Source: Chitinophaga filiformis (lineage in GTDB: Bacteria > Bacteroidota > Bacteroidia > Chitinophagales > Chitinophagaceae). From it: a DNA stretch of 64,000 bases. The translations under genes were made by a program, and so were the position numbers. Positions 16,239 through 26,400 of the stretch are shown here, piece by piece (the stretch's first letter is position 1; each line of letters starts with the position of its first letter). Under the pieces are notes generated by a model. The model was not told where the DNA came from. It did no database searches and saw only the letters and a list, made by a program, of their open reading frames with translations. The stretch lies in the NCBI RefSeq assembly GCF_021646545.1, contig NZ_JAKIRP010000009.1, forward strand, positions 124,001 to 188,000, in the 5' to 3' direction.

Positions 16239-17678
16239 ATGGAGATTTTACACGTTAGCGCGGAGTGTTACCCTGTAGCCAAAGTAGGAGGTCTGGCAGA
16301 TGTGGTCGGGGCATTACCCAAATACCAGTTCCAGGCAGGGCATATAGCCAAGGTGGTGATGCCTGCATACAATACCCGTTTCTTTCACACACACGAATTT
16401 GAACTGGTACACCAGGGCGGTTGCTGGTTAGGACACAATTGGTATCACTTCAATGTATGGAGGGAGGTGACAAACCTGCTTGGATTTGACCTGTATATGG
16501 TCGATATCCCGGGACTGCTGGACACGGAGAGAGTGTATGGCTATTACAATGATACAGAACGATTCCTGGCCTTCCAGGTAGCGGTGCTTGACTGGCTGAA
16601 TGAATGGCAGCATCAGCCGGATGTTGTGCATGTACACGATCATCACACGGGATTGATCCCATTCATGATGACCCATGCCTACAAGTATGACCGCTTAAGA
16701 AATATAGCTACTGTTTTAACGATTCATAATGCCCAATATCAGGGACAGTTTGGCTGGGACAGGTTGTACCAGTTGCCGGGCTTCGATCTCTGGAAAGCTG
16801 GCCTGCTCGGCTGGCATGGTGCAATTAACCCGCTCGCCGCAGCCGTGAAATGTGCCTGGCGGTTCACAACGGTATCCCCCAATTACCTCGAAGAATTATA
16901 TACCGGCGCCAACGGTTTAGAGGATTTACTGAACTATGAAAGGGGTAAAGCTGTTGGTATATTGAATGGTATAGATACTGTAGTCTGGGACCCCGCTACA
17001 GATCCTATGTTGCCAGTCAACTATGATAAGCAGACATTCGTAAAGGGAAAGCGCGACATAAAGCAACAATTGTGTGAACAATTTAATCTCGATCCGGAAC
17101 TCCCGCTGATATCGTTTATTGGTCGTCTCGTAGGCGAGAAAGGTGCGGACCTGCTGCCTGAAATCATTGGCAGGTCTATCTATGAGCAGAAACAACAAGT
17201 GAATTTTCTATTGTTGGGAAGCGGAGATCCACATGTGGAATGGTCATTGCAACAGACAAGGATATACACCGAAGCCAATTTTAATGTGCAGTTTGGATAT
17301 GATGAAGCACTGTCACATAGAATTTACGCAGGCAGTGACTTTCTGCTGATGCCAAGCCGGGTGGAACCATGCGGATTGAACCAGATGTATGCATTGCGTT
17401 ACGGTACAGTCCCCATTGTCCGCAGTGTAGGAGGATTAAAAGATACAGTAACAGACTTCGGTGACCCCGAGGGATTTGGTATCCGCTTTATACATGCAGC
17501 TGCATGGGATGCCTGCCTTGCAGTAGGCCGGGCTGTGGAGCTATACAGAGACACTGAAAAATTGCATGATATCTGTGAAACGATTATGGGACTTGACCAT
17601 TCATGGGACACTGCCGCGGAAGAATATCTGCAATTATATAGCTCAATCGTAATACACAGACCAGTACCCAAAAACTGA
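16239..17678 (+). CDS. glgA: Glycogen synthase (GT5)
   Basis: A 479-residue GT-B glycosyltransferase transferring glucose from ADP-glucose to the growing alpha-1,4-glucan. The N-terminal KVGGLADVVGALP (15-27) is the family's KTGGL loop with a Val for Thr. VHVHDHHTGLIP and VLTIHNAQYQGQF follow, and the C-terminal domain has SFIGRLVGEKGADLLPEII and SRVEPCGLNQMYALRYGTVPIV, which includes the catalytic Glu. glgC starts 18 bp downstream, forming a glycogen-synthesis pair. Branching enzyme and phosphorylase are not in the window. Confidence 0.95.
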   Translation: MEILHVSAECYPVAKVGGLADVVGALPKYQFQAGHIAKVVMPAYNTRFFHTHEFELVHQGGCWLGHNWYHFNVWREVTNLLGFDLYMVDIPGLLDTERVYGYYNDTERFLAFQVAVLDWLNEWQHQPDVVHVHDHHTGLIPFMMTHAYKYDRLRNIATVLTIHNAQYQGQFGWDRLYQLPGFDLWKAGLLGWHGAINPLAAAVKCAWRFTTVSPNYLEELYTGANGLEDLLNYERGKAVGILNGIDTVVWDPATDPMLPVNYDKQTFVKGKRDIKQQLCEQFNLDPELPLISFIGRLVGEKGADLLPEIIGRSIYEQKQQVNFLLLGSGDPHVEWSLQQTRIYTEANFNVQFGYDEALSHRIYAGSDFLLMPSRVEPCGLNQMYALRYGTVPIVRSVGGLKDTVTDFGDPEGFGIRFIHAAAWDACLAVGRAVELYRDTEKLHDICETIMGLDHSWDTAAEEYLQLYSSIVIHRPVPKN

Positions 17679-17696
17679 AACAAAGAATCGTAATAT

Positions 17697-18971
17697 ATGT
17701 CTAACGCAGTTATCTCCCTTATCTTAGGTGGCGGATCCGGCACCCGTCTATATCCCCTTACGCGTAAGCGATCAAAGCCTGCCGTGCCCGTAGCCGGTAA
17801 ATATCGCCTCGTGGATATTCCTATTTCGAATTGCCTGAACGCCGATATGAACCGTATTTTCGTGCTGACCCAGTTCAACTCTGCGTCACTGAATAAGCAC
17901 ATCAAAAATACCTACCATTTCAGCCACTTCAGTAAGGCATTCGTAGATATCCTGGCGGCAGAACAAACGCCCGACAACCCGACCTGGTACCAGGGTACCG
18001 CCGATGCCGTGCGTCAGTGCCTTCATCACATCGACAACTACGAATTTGAATATGTGCTCATCCTTTCCGGCGACCAGCTTTACCAGATGGACTTCCGCGA
18101 AATGCTGCAGCATCACATAGAAAGTCAGGCAGAGGTATCCATTGCCACCATCCCGGTGAACGCCAAGGACGCTTCTGACTTTGGTATCCTGAAAACGGAC
18201 GACAAAGCCCTGATCACTTCTTTTACAGAAAAGCCCAAACAGGACGTGCTGGCGCCCTGGGCTTCTCCCGTAAGTGAGGAGATGCAGCAGGAAGGCAGGG
18301 TATACCTGGCCAGCATGGGTATCTACATTTTCAGCCGTCAGACTTTGTACGACCTGCTGAATGGCCAGGAGGCAGCTACCGACTTCGGTAAGGAGCTGAT
18401 CCCTTATGCGATCAATGCTGACATGAAGGTAGTGAGCTATCAGTACACCGGTTACTGGACAGATATTGGTAACATCAGTTCCTTCTGGGAGGCAAATCTT
18501 GGCCTGACAGATGAAATTCCGAAGTTCAACCTCTTCGATGAGTCGCAGATCATCTATTCCCGTGCACGCATGCTGCCGCCGGCGAAGATTTCAGGTACCC
18601 TGAAGAATACGGTTATTTCAGATGGTAGTATCATACTGGACAGCCACCTGGAGCGTTGTGTGGTTGGTATCAGAACCCGCATTGGCCGGAACTCTGTTAT
18701 TACCAACAGCTATGTGATGGGAAGTGATTTCTATCAGACGCTGGAAGACCTTGAGAAAGCCCACGCTAAAGGCCACCCGCCAATGGGTATAGGAGATAAC
18801 TGCCGTATTAATAATGCTATTATAGATAAGAACTGCAGTATCGGTAATAATGTGATGATCAATGTGGGAGACACGGTGTTGCCCGATGGCGACCATGAAC
18901 TCTACGCAGTAAAGGATGGTATTGTGGTGATCAAAAACGGTATGGTACTGCCGGATGGTTTTGTGATCTAG
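17697..18971 (+). CDS. glgC: Glucose-1-phosphate adenylyltransferase
   Basis: A 424-residue ADP-glucose pyrophosphorylase. The N-terminal nucleotide-binding GGGSGTRLYPLTRKRSKPAVPVAGKYR motif (11-37) carries the catalytic region, WYQGTADAVRQ and LSGDQLYQMDF follow, and a left-handed beta-helix C-terminal domain starts near residue 300. It supplies ADP-glucose to GlgA, encoded immediately upstream, and is regulated in other bacteria by glycolytic intermediates. A terminator hairpin follows the stop. Confidence 0.96.
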   Translation: MSNAVISLILGGGSGTRLYPLTRKRSKPAVPVAGKYRLVDIPISNCLNADMNRIFVLTQFNSASLNKHIKNTYHFSHFSKAFVDILAAEQTPDNPTWYQGTADAVRQCLHHIDNYEFEYVLILSGDQLYQMDFREMLQHHIESQAEVSIATIPVNAKDASDFGILKTDDKALITSFTEKPKQDVLAPWASPVSEEMQQEGRVYLASMGIYIFSRQTLYDLLNGQEAATDFGKELIPYAINADMKVVSYQYTGYWTDIGNISSFWEANLGLTDEIPKFNLFDESQIIYSRARMLPPAKISGTLKNTVISDGSIILDSHLERCVVGIRTRIGRNSVITNSYVMGSDFYQTLEDLEKAHAKGHPPMGIGDNCRINNAIIDKNCSIGNNVMINVGDTVLPDGDHELYAVKDGIVVIKNGMVLPDGFVI

Positions 18972-18995
18972 ATAACCTGATATAAATGGAACTGA

Positions 18996-19024
18996 ATGCC
19001 GCGGAGTTGCTTCGCGGCATTTTT
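18996..19024 (+). terminator. Terminator of glgAC
   Basis: Stem atgccgcg (18996-19003) / cgcggcat (19013-19020), followed by tttttc, 24 bp after the glgC stop. Confidence 0.85.
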
Positions 19025-19168
19025 CATTAGGGGGCATTACTGCTTGCGATTCCCTGGTTTATCACCCTGTGCTTCGAACACATACCCGCAGCAGTGGGGG
19101 CTATGGGTCCTGCTTCACCTGATAGTTTTTTCCGCTCCTTCCATATTTTAACCATTCGTAATTCGTAA

Positions 19169-19199
19169 TTGATGATTCGTGATTCATTCCCTACCTTCG
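19169..19199 (+). promoter_or_regulatory. Promoter of bshC
   Basis: TTG (19169-19171), 20 bases, then TACCTTCG (19192-19199), one base off TAnnTTTG. The leader to the ATG is about 20 nt. The preceding bases contain a run of attcgtaatt-like short repeats. Confidence 0.55.
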
Positions 19200-19226
19200 T
19201 GCCTCAAAAGAATCAGCGCTTAGCGT

Positions 19227-20822
19227 ATGGAGCAACCTGTAAGTCATATCCCGTATGGTAAAACCGGGTATTTCAATCAATTGGTAATAGATTTTCTGGC
19301 CGAGCATCCTAACCTCCGACCTTTTTATAAATATTCTCCGGTACATCCTGATTTTGAGGCTGTTATACAAGCCAAAAAGCTTTTCGCACAACAGCGGGAC
19401 GTCCTGGTAGCTGCACTGCAGGAACAATACCAGGGGCTGGACATCACTGATAATGTTCGCAACAACATTAACAGCCTGCTGGATCAGCAGACCTTCACTA
19501 TCACTACTGCGCACCAGCCCAACATCTTCACCGGTTATTTATACTTCGTCTATAAGATATTGCAAACCATTAAGTTAGCCGATCAGCTCAGGTCGCAACA
19601 TCCCCAGTACAATTTTGTGCCTGTTTACTACATGGGCAGTGAAGATGCTGACCTGGACGAATTGGGGCATATCTATATTGACGGCAAGAACATCACCTGG
19701 CCGACTGACCAACAAGGGGCTGTAGGACGTATGCAACCCGAAGGCTTTGAAGAGCTGATAGGAAAGGTGAAAGAAGCTTTGGGGTACGGCGCATATGCAG
19801 AAGAACTGATCGAGCTCTTAAAGAAGGCTTACCTGGGCCATGCAAACATTCAGGCCGCCACACTGTATCTGGTCAACGAACTGTTTGGCCGTTATGGACT
19901 GGTGGTGCTGGTACCAGATAATCCGAAGCTGAAGAAGCTGTTTGTACCTGTAATGCGGGATGAACTATTTAATCAGCATTCTTACAAGATTGTCAACGAA
20001 ACGATCGAACAACTTTCCAAACATCATAAGGTACAAGCTAATCCAAGGGAAATAAACCTGTTCTACCTGACGGAAACATCCCGCGAGCGTATTGTACAGG
20101 TAGGCGACGTCTGGAAGGTGTTACACCTGCCGGTTGAATTTACCGCTGCCAGCCTGGAGAAAGAACTGGAGGAACATCCCGAAAGGTTCAGCCCCAATGT
20201 AATATTGCGTGGCATGCTGCAGGAAACGATCCTGCCTAATATCGCCTTTATTGGCGGAGGTGGGGAGATTGCCTACTGGCTGGAACTGCAACAGTTATTT
20301 GCTTATTACAGGGTACCATACCCTGCCCTGATATTACGTAATTCCTTCCTGCTGACGGATGGTGCTTCACAGGAGCGCCTGCAGAAGCTCGGACTGGCCG
20401 TTACCGATCTTTTCGAAGACACCGAGGAACTGGTGAACCGCTTTGTAAAGGAGCACACCAATGCCGCCCTGGTATTAAAAGATGAGTATGCGGCAGTAGA
20501 GAAGCTGTTTGATGACCTGGCACACAAAGCAAAGGATATCGACGTAACACTGGTGGCTTCCGTAGCAGCGGAGCGCACCCGGGCGGTAAAATCCATCGGG
20601 AAGCTGGAGCACAAGTTCCTCAAGGCAGAAAAGAAGAGATTCGGCTGGCAGACGGAGCAGATCCGGAACCTGAAGGCGAGATTGTTCCCTGCCAATTCTT
20701 TACAGGAAAGAAAGGAGAACTTCATGCCCTGGTTTATTCATCAGGGACCTGCATTCTTCGATGTGTTGCTGGAGCATATGGACCCGCTGAGCGACCAGTT
20801 TGGCATTATTTATCAGCAATAG
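19227..20822 (+). CDS. bshC: Bacillithiol biosynthesis cysteine ligase BshC
   Basis: A 531-residue protein of the BshC family, which adds cysteine to glucosaminyl-malate in the last step of bacillithiol synthesis. Family segments include TTAHQPNIFTGYLYFVYKILQTIKLA (about 93-118), VPVYYMGSEDADLDELGH, ELFGRYGLVVLVPDN, ILRGMLQETILPNIAFIGGGGEIAYWLELQQLF and a C-terminal coiled-coil-rich region. Bacillithiol is the low-molecular-weight thiol of many Bacteroidota. bshA and bshB are not in the window. Its 3' end overlaps the convergent FUSC gene by 17 bp. Confidence 0.95.
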   Translation: MEQPVSHIPYGKTGYFNQLVIDFLAEHPNLRPFYKYSPVHPDFEAVIQAKKLFAQQRDVLVAALQEQYQGLDITDNVRNNINSLLDQQTFTITTAHQPNIFTGYLYFVYKILQTIKLADQLRSQHPQYNFVPVYYMGSEDADLDELGHIYIDGKNITWPTDQQGAVGRMQPEGFEELIGKVKEALGYGAYAEELIELLKKAYLGHANIQAATLYLVNELFGRYGLVVLVPDNPKLKKLFVPVMRDELFNQHSYKIVNETIEQLSKHHKVQANPREINLFYLTETSRERIVQVGDVWKVLHLPVEFTAASLEKELEEHPERFSPNVILRGMLQETILPNIAFIGGGGEIAYWLELQQLFAYYRVPYPALILRNSFLLTDGASQERLQKLGLAVTDLFEDTEELVNRFVKEHTNAALVLKDEYAAVEKLFDDLAHKAKDIDVTLVASVAAERTRAVKSIGKLEHKFLKAEKKRFGWQTEQIRNLKARLFPANSLQERKENFMPWFIHQGPAFFDVLLEHMDPLSDQFGIIYQQ

Positions 20823-23046
20823 TCTTATCGATCGTCTTCTTCATATCTTTCAGCAATGAAAGCATGGCATGCAGCTGGTCACGAACCATCTTCGTTTCCA
20901 GCATTTCCTCCCGGACAGGGGTATCGCCCTTGCCCTGGTTGATCTCTTCCTGTCTGCGCTGGTAGAGGTTTTCCAGTTCCACATCCAATGTCTCAAAAGC
21001 TTCCAGACTGGCAGGCAGTTGGGCAGATTTGTATTGTGGATCTTCCAGCAGTTTTAAGATGCAGTCAAAATGCTGATGCATATGCTGGTTGATCAGTTGA
21101 TATTCCGGCTTGGGGAAGTGAACACCATGCAATAACCCATAGTTGGCCAGTGCTGCAATATGCGACATGATGGAATGACTCAGTACCACGAAATGATAGA
21201 TCTCCGAACCATGTACCTGTTTACTTTTAGGTTCAGACAGCATGCGCTGAAAGGCTGACATCAGGTTGGCCGCACTTACATTGGTATCCTTCCTCGCCAG
21301 TTTATAATCATTCATTACAAATTCCTGCCCCGTGTACAGCCGCATTACCTGATCAAGGTAACGGGTGTTGTCCTGTACCATTTTGGTCATATAGTTCGGC
21401 AGGTAATTATGCTCCCAGCTGGGCCACAGCAGGAGGCTGGCCAGGAAGGCGATACTAACCCCTATAAAAGTGTCCAGCACGCGCAGCTCCGCATTCTGCA
21501 GGTGAGCAGGATGGAGGAAGTGCAGCAGGAAAATGACAAAGGGCGTTACAAAAAACACGCTGAGTGTATACTGCTGCGTCATAAAACTATAGGCGCCGAG
21601 AATACAGATCAGCATCAGGATGAAGATGAGTGTCGGGTTGTTTGTCAGGAACAATACGCCTGCGGCGAATAATGCCCCGGTAATGGTACCGATAATACGC
21701 TGATAACTCCGGGTTTTACTGATGCCGAAGCCGGGTTTCAGGATCACCACGATAGTCAGCAGTACCCAGTACACCCTGTCCAGCTGAAACACCTGTCCAA
21801 GCAGGTAGCCGGTCACCGCCGCAATGCTCACGCGCAGGGCGTGCCTGAAAATGTGTGACTGGAAGGTCAGGTTGTTCAGAAAGGTTTCCAGGTCATAGCG
21901 GTTGCGGGTAGTGAAACTGGACAGCTGAATACGTGGATCAATGATCTCGTCTTTTACCCTTTCCAGTCTGGTAAGCCGGTGCAGGTTATAAATACGCTGT
22001 GTCATATCCTGAAGATTGTGCAGGATATTGGTCAGCGTGATCAGCTTTGTACGTTCTTTGAATGTCGGCAATGATCTCCGGATATCCGCGATGGCATGTT
22101 GTACTTTCTCTATCTCGTACCGGAGGTTGGCTTTGGGCAGGGAGCGTTGTCCGGCTGCCACCGCTGTCCCGATCAGTTGTAATTCGGATGTGAACTGCAG
22201 GATGAGGGTATGGAATTTCTCCAGGATCTCCATCTCTCCGAAGTCTTTATGCAGCGCCTGGTAATCAGTCTGCGAAGCCATGATCTGTTCCTGAAGATCT
22301 ACAATATCCAGGAAAATGAGCACCATACTTTTGTTGATACTGGTAGACCCCTGTTGTGCGGACCGGTGTTTGAGCAACAGTTCGCGCACGGCCTCCTGTT
22401 TCTCGCTCACGACTACCTGCTGTGCCAATACTGATTTATAGATCTCATCGAAGTTCTTGTCGGCACCCTTGTCATAAAATCCTGCTCTTTCCTCCAGGTA
22501 GCGGGCGGTTTCCATGATGCATTCCGACAGCATCTGCTGTACGCTCAGGTAAGGGCGGATCCGCCAGAGCAGGAGGGCGAGGAAGCCGTACCAGACGCTT
22601 CCTCCTAAAATAAGGAGGCTATGGAAAAACGCCTCAGCGGCACCAACAGGTGTTTCTCCCAGTATGGAAACCATCACGAGCATACAGGCGATGCCAATAT
22701 TACCTCCGCGGTTCCCGTATACCAGCAGCATGCTGTTGGCAAAGCAACAAGCCAGTATCCAAGCCGTCATCAGCAGGGGATAAGGTGCTATCAGGCTGGT
22801 GCCAACAGCGGTGAAGAAGATGAATGCAATGGCGGTCAGAATGCCGTTCCGTTTATGCAGCGCAGTACCGGGAACGTCTGAAAGGGCGGTAGCCAGGGCG
22901 CCGAGCGACAGCTCTATACCCATCGGGAGGTCGCCCATGAGGGAGAACACCACAGACGGTACCACCACACTAATGGTAGTACGTAATCCTGTACTGAAAT
23001 GATAGCTATAAATGAAATTCCTGACTTCCTGAACCCAATGCCGCAT
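20806..23046 (-). CDS. FUSC-family (YccS-like) membrane protein
   Basis: 746 residues with two membrane bundles of about six helices each (roughly 20-165 and 400-540), separated by a long cytoplasmic helical region and followed by a C-terminal helical tail. The second bundle contains DRVYWVLLTIVVILKPGFGISKTRSYQRIIGTITGAL, the FUSC/aromatic-acid-exporter signature. Family members include YccS and AaeB-type efflux proteins; the substrate here is unknown. It is convergent with bshC and divergent from smc, with an own promoter in the 380-bp gap. Confidence 0.88.
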   Translation of the reverse strand: MRHWVQEVRNFIYSYHFSTGLRTTISVVVPSVVFSLMGDLPMGIELSLGALATALSDVPGTALHKRNGILTAIAFIFFTAVGTSLIAPYPLLMTAWILACCFANSMLLVYGNRGGNIGIACMLVMVSILGETPVGAAEAFFHSLLILGGSVWYGFLALLLWRIRPYLSVQQMLSECIMETARYLEERAGFYDKGADKNFDEIYKSVLAQQVVVSEKQEAVRELLLKHRSAQQGSTSINKSMVLIFLDIVDLQEQIMASQTDYQALHKDFGEMEILEKFHTLILQFTSELQLIGTAVAAGQRSLPKANLRYEIEKVQHAIADIRRSLPTFKERTKLITLTNILHNLQDMTQRIYNLHRLTRLERVKDEIIDPRIQLSSFTTRNRYDLETFLNNLTFQSHIFRHALRVSIAAVTGYLLGQVFQLDRVYWVLLTIVVILKPGFGISKTRSYQRIIGTITGALFAAGVLFLTNNPTLIFILMLICILGAYSFMTQQYTLSVFFVTPFVIFLLHFLHPAHLQNAELRVLDTFIGVSIAFLASLLLWPSWEHNYLPNYMTKMVQDNTRYLDQVMRLYTGQEFVMNDYKLARKDTNVSAANLMSAFQRMLSEPKSKQVHGSEIYHFVVLSHSIMSHIAALANYGLLHGVHFPKPEYQLINQHMHQHFDCILKLLEDPQYKSAQLPASLEAFETLDVELENLYQRRQEEINQGKGDTPVREEMLETKMVRDQLHAMLSLLKDMKKTIDKTIADK

Positions 23047-23065
23047 CTGGAAAATTTAATATATG

Positions 23066-23093
23066 CAAAGTTATTTAAATCGCTGATAAGCAA
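23066..23093 (-). promoter_or_regulatory. Putative promoter of the FUSC gene
   Basis: On the minus strand TAACTTTG (23066-23073) fits TAnnTTTG exactly, with a TTG 17 bases upstream (23091-23093). The leader is about 15-19 nt. The rest of the gap (23094-23390) is AT-rich with nothing else recognised. Confidence 0.5.
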
Positions 23094-23390
23094 AAAGAAT
23101 GCTGGTCTGAGCACAAGGCAATCCTCTGTTTACGGTATGTCGGTTAAATATAATACTACAGCCTCAAACCACTGATCAATCATTCTATGCAATTTATACA
23201 CAACTGTGTATAATTAAATTCTAACCGGGACATGGTTGTCTGATAAATTACTGTTTTCTTTGAAAAAATAAAGGTAACAGGCTTGGATTAAGACACTGAT
23301 TATCAGAAAAAGGAGATAAATAGTCTGGTAAAAATGCATTATTATGGTATGATTAGGCAAATCCTGGTCATAAATCAGAGAAATCATAGT

Positions 23391-23398
23391 TATCTTTG
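23391..23398 (+). promoter_or_regulatory. -7 box of smc
   Basis: TATCTTTG fits TAnnTTTG exactly, 29 bases before the GTG start of smc. No TTG stands at the expected -33 distance. Confidence 0.45.
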
Positions 23399-23427
23399 AC
23401 GGCTTAAAAAAACAAAGCAAAGCAATT

Positions 23428-26400
23428 GTGCGTTTAAAGACATTAGAAATCAAAGGCTTCAAAAGTTTTGCTGACAAAACCGTATTACACTTCGATGAGG
23501 GGGTAACCGGGGTAATTGGCCCCAACGGATGTGGCAAAAGTAATATCATCGACTCCATCCGCTGGGTGATCGGGGAGCATAAGATCAGTAACCTGCGTTC
23601 CGAGAATCAGTCAGGACTGGTGTTTAATGGCTCCAAAACACGTTCCGCCAGTGGTATGGCCGAAGTGAGCCTCACGTTCGAGAACACCCGCAATGTATTG
23701 CCAACCGAGTTCACTACTGTTACCATTACCCGCAAGTTTTACAAGAACGGTGATAGCGAATACCGCCTGAACGATGTGGCCTGCCGCCTGAAAGATATCC
23801 ATAACCTGTTTATGGATACCGGCGTCAGTACTGACTCCTACGCCATCATTGAGCTGGGGATGGTGGACGATATCATCAAAGATAAAGAGAACAGCCGCCG
23901 TCGCATGCTGGAGCAGGCTGCCGGTATTTCCATTTATAAAACGCGTAAGAAGGAAGCCAAATCCAAGCTGGATGCTACAGAGGGTGACCTGAACCGTATT
24001 GAGGACCTGCTGTTTGAGATCAATAACAACTTAAAGACCCTCGAAGCCCAGGCACGTAAGGCCGAACGCTTTTATGAGGTAAAGAAAGAATACCGCGAGA
24101 TCAGTATAGAACTGGCGAAAGCCGCCCTGGAAGGATTCAATGTCACCTTTAAAGAGCTGACAGATGAACAACAGGCGGAAAGTGATAAGAAAATGGCCCT
24201 GGAAACGGAGATCTCCTCCGCAGAAGCCAGTGTGGAAGAAGATAAACTGCATTTCGTTGCCAAGGAGAGAGAACTGCAGGTATTGCAGAAATCTTTCAAT
24301 GAACTGGTATCTACCATCCGTACCAAGGAAAATGATAAGAACCTGGCCAGCCAGCAGCTCACCTACCTGAAAGAGCGGGAACGCAATATCAGCCAGTTCC
24401 TCAGCAATGCAGAGGGACAGTTGCAGGGACTGACCGATTCCATCGCTTTTACCGAAACACAGGTGGAAGAAGAACAGGACGCGTTTGAGTCCTTGCAGGA
24501 CCAGCTGGAAGGCCTGCAGGAAATGATGGACGAGAAGAAGGAAGCCTTCAACCAGAAGAAACTGTCGCTCGAAAACCTGCGTCGCGACCAGCAGCAATGG
24601 CAGCGGCAGCAATTCGAAGCAGAAAAGAAAGTGGCAGTAGCCGATACTTCCGTACAGAACCTGCAACGCAGCATACAGCAGTTACAGGACGAAAAGGCCG
24701 GCCGTCAGCTGCAGATCACGCAACTGGAAGAAGAGAAAGTGGGGCTCCAGGAAACGCTGCAGGACCAGAAAGCAGACCTGGAAGATATGATCGCTTTCCA
24801 GGAAGAGACCAAAGGAAAGATCCTGGCCACCCAGGGGGAAATAGAAGGTTTGCGCGATAAACTGGTAGATGAGAACCGTGCGCTGGACCAGAAGAAGAAT
24901 GAATACGACCTGTTAAAGTCTCTCGTGGACAGTCTGGAAGGTTATCCTGAAAGTATCAAGTTCCTCAAGAAAAACACAGAGTGGAATAATAGTGCTCCTA
25001 TCCTGAGCGATATTTTCTTCTGTAAGGAAGAATATCGTACCTGCGTGGAGAATCTGCTTGAACCTTATCTTAACTACTATGTTGTAAATAATGCAGCAGA
25101 GGCAGTACAGGCCATCCGTTTACTGGATGATAACAAGAAAGGTAAAGCAAACTTTTTTATCCTGGACCAGTTCCACCACCAGGGTGGAGGCCTGTTCACT
25201 CCTCCGGGCGCCATTCCGGCCCTGCAGGTGGTAGAACTGGAAGAGCGTTACAAAGGACTGGGCAACTACCTGCTGGGTAAAGTATTCATTACCGACGATA
25301 TCAGCAACCTGGAATTCAGCCAGCTGGCCGACCAGGATATACTCGTGATAGAGAAGAGCGGTAGAATGAACCGGGGCAGGTACAGTTTTAGTGGTGGTTC
25401 CGTAGGACTGTTCGAGGGAAAGAAACTGGGGCGTGCCAAGAACCTGGAAAAGCTGGATGAAGAGATCAGGGCGCTGGAAGAAGTAGTGGCTAACCTGCGT
25501 CAGCAGATCCAGGAAAAACACAACCAGGTATTGGGATACAACAGCCAGTTGAATGAGAACAATATCAATGCCGCCCGCGAGAAGATCAACCAGTTGAACA
25601 ACCAGGTGTTCGGATTGCAGAACCGTATTGAGAACTTCCGTCACCTGGTGGAGTCAGGCGAAAAGCGCCTGCACGAAATGCAGGATTCCCTGGCAGCTAA
25701 CCAGGAGAGCATTTCCGGTGTGAAAGAAGAGCTGGAAGACCTGAACGAAAAGGTGCATACTTTGCATGACAGCATCGTAGCGGCAGAAAGGGCGGCTACA
25801 GAGGCAGAGCAACAGTTCAACCAGGCCAACGTACAGTTCAACAACCAGAACCTGCAACATACGCGTCAACAGAGTAAGGTGCAAGCCCTGAAGCAGGAAC
25901 TGGAATTCAAACGTAAACAATTGACAGATCTGCATGCGCAGATCACCAGCAATAAATCTCAGCTGGAAGATGCAGTTGCCAATATTGCCGCTGCGGAAGA
26001 CAAGCTGGGATCAGCAGAAGACGGATTGATAGACCTGTTCCGCCGGAAAGAGGAAGAAGAGAAGGATCTGAACGAAAAGGACCAGGAGTATTATAACTTC
26101 CGTAATCAGCTGCAGGAAAAAGAAAGCAGCCTGCGTGCACGCCAGCGTGCCAAAGATCAGCTGGAACAGGCGCTGACAGTGATCAAGGACAAGGTGAACG
26201 AATTGAAATTGCAGCTGGCCTCCATGAAGGAAAGGCTGAGCGTAGAGTTCAAAGTGAACCTGGACGAGATCATCGACGAGCAGCGTAATTCAGCACTGCC
26301 TGTGGATGAATTGCAGGCAGGCGCCGAGCGACTGAAGAAGCGTCTTGAAAATATGGGGGAGATCAACCCTACAGCGATCGAGGCTTACCAGGAAATGAAG

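Noticed and set aside
24031..24666. 211-codon minus-strand frame opposite the smc coiled coil
   Set aside because: The Leu/Phe-rich translation is the antisense of coiled-coil codons, not a membrane protein.
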